Source: Sphingobium nicotianae (GTDB lineage Bacteria; Pseudomonadota; Alphaproteobacteria; Sphingomonadales; Sphingomonadaceae). From it: a stretch of 64,000 bases of DNA. Below the pieces are notes generated by a model. The model was not told the origin of the DNA. It did no database searches and saw only the letters and a program-made list of their open reading frames with translations. Each line of letters begins with the position of its first letter. Within the stretch, counting starts at the first letter, position 1. Positions 63,377-64,000 of the stretch are shown one piece after another. The DNA lies in the NCBI RefSeq assembly GCF_018603885.1, contig NZ_JAHGAW010000006.1, positions 1 to 64,000 of the forward strand, written 5' to 3'. Made by a program: the position numbers and the translations under genes.

Positions 63377-64000
63377 TCAGGCGTGGTAAAATTTTGAAGT
63401 ACCAGCAGATTCTGCCCGGTCGACCGGCAGATCGTCAGTCTTCTCCGGCGCGGCACGGCACCAGAGCCCGGAGAGAATCAGCGCAACGCAGCCGGCGGAA
63501 ATCGTGACGATGGCACCCCCCAGAAGGCCCGCGTCGCCGAAAGCGCTCGTCAGGATCGAGCCGATGACAGGTCCCAGAATCATGCCCCCGCTGTGTGTGC
63601 AGGCGACGAGGCGGCGGAAGAAGGGATCCTGACTGGCGGCGCTCGCCATGCCCGAGCAGCGGATGATGATCGCGGTCGAGCCGATGTTGAGCAGCACGAT
63701 CGAGACGACGAACAGTGCATCGTCGCCGATCGCGGTGGCCGGGATCGGCGCGAGCAGGGACAGGCCGGCCAGCGCGCCGGTCAGGGGCAGCGGCATCAGC
63801 GCGCGCTCGCGCATGACGCTGAGCGCCGTCAGCGCACCGGCGATCGAGCCGATCGCGACGGCATCGCCGATGACGCCCTCGTCGATCTGCGCCGCGATAG
63901 CGAGCGCGCCGGTGAAGCTCCAGACCATCATCGTCGAGCAGATGAACAGCAGCGATGCCGCGGCGAGCGCCCAGGCCGAAGGCGAGATGGGATGGCGCTG
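63377..64000 (-). CDS. MFS transporter, C-terminal half (cut by the window edge)
   Basis: The frame is open to the last base of the window, so only the C-terminal 207 residues are seen. About six hydrophobic helices are present, with the MFS-like loop ALSVMRERALMPLPLTGALA between the first two and CTHSGGMILGPVIGSILTSA later. The substrate is unknown. It is on the same strand as the aau operon and ends about 110 bp upstream of aauB, but the promoter-like element between them suggests separate transcription. Confidence 0.8.
   Translation of the reverse strand, partial: QRHPISPSAWALAAASLLFICSTMMVWSFTGALAIAAQIDEGVIGDAVAIGSIAGALTALSVMRERALMPLPLTGALAGLSLLAPIPATAIGDDALFVVSIVLLNIGSTAIIIRCSGMASAASQDPFFRRLVACTHSGGMILGPVIGSILTSAFGDAGLLGGAIVTISAGCVALILSGLWCRAAPEKTDDLPVDRAESAGTSKFYHA

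Overview
The window looks like chromosomal DNA of a Sphingomonadaceae alphaproteobacterium. The grounds are the high GC, a PEPxxWA-CTERM protein, a DUF1153 (SciP-type) regulator, the coxB-ctaD-ctaB-coxF-ctaG-ctaE-DUF983-surf1-thrC order, a Tad/Flp pilus operon led by a Flp prepilin, and many small nested palindromes of a kind common in sphingomonads. Protein families were recognised by eye; no database search was run.

Layout. (1) 1-9 kb: a 2OG-Fe(II) oxygenase, an RcnB-like protein with a 9-bp tandem repeat, an orphan [2Fe-2S] subunit of the molybdenum-hydroxylase type, a class II aldolase, a 5'-nucleotidase lipoprotein, rpsU, an FKBP isomerase, and arr (rifampin ADP-ribosyltransferase). (2) 7-11 kb: the minus-strand housekeeping run pyrE-pdxJ-acpS-lepB-AI-2E permease, largely joined by 4-bp stop/start overlaps. 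(3) 11.2-19.1 kb: the aa3 cytochrome oxidase operon with assembly factors, including a 41-residue CoxF-like protein, then thrC. (4) 19.2-28.4 kb: mixed housekeeping genes (rRNA methyltransferase, phosphoribosyltransferase, ccmAB, pterin dehydratase, DNA glycosylase, ferredoxin, rlmB, tRNA-Tyr), then a PEP-CTERM protein and two small regulator-like genes. (5) 29.3-44.0 kb: a NarX/NarL-type two-component pair convergent with a 12.4-kb Tad pilus operon read from the Flp pilin at 44.0 kb down to the prepilin peptidase at 31.6 kb. (6) 44.6-49.3 kb: a DUF2569 membrane protein, orphan small genes, and a hybrid histidine kinase overlapped by a YfiR-family gene behind a TonB-dependent receptor. (7) 51.4-63.3 kb: two complete peptide-derived-quinone amine dehydrogenase systems in tandem on the minus strand. 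(8) The window ends inside an MFS transporter.

The highlight is region 7. The first operon (aauB-mauE-mauD-aauA-cytochrome c) encodes a tryptophan-tryptophylquinone (TTQ) amine dehydrogenase whose light chain resembles aromatic amine dehydrogenase. The second (qhpA-D-C-B-G-F-E) encodes a cysteine-tryptophylquinone (CTQ) quinohemoprotein amine dehydrogenase with its radical SAM crosslinker, flavin monooxygenase, ABC exporter and leader protease. Upstream of both operons lies the same promoter-like element, a TTGAC box and an AATCTT box with a TGGAC-N4-GTCCA palindrome in the spacer. This suggests one unidentified regulator drives both. Together they would oxidise primary amines in the periplasm and pass electrons to c-type cytochromes, and possibly on to the aa3 oxidase encoded in the same window.
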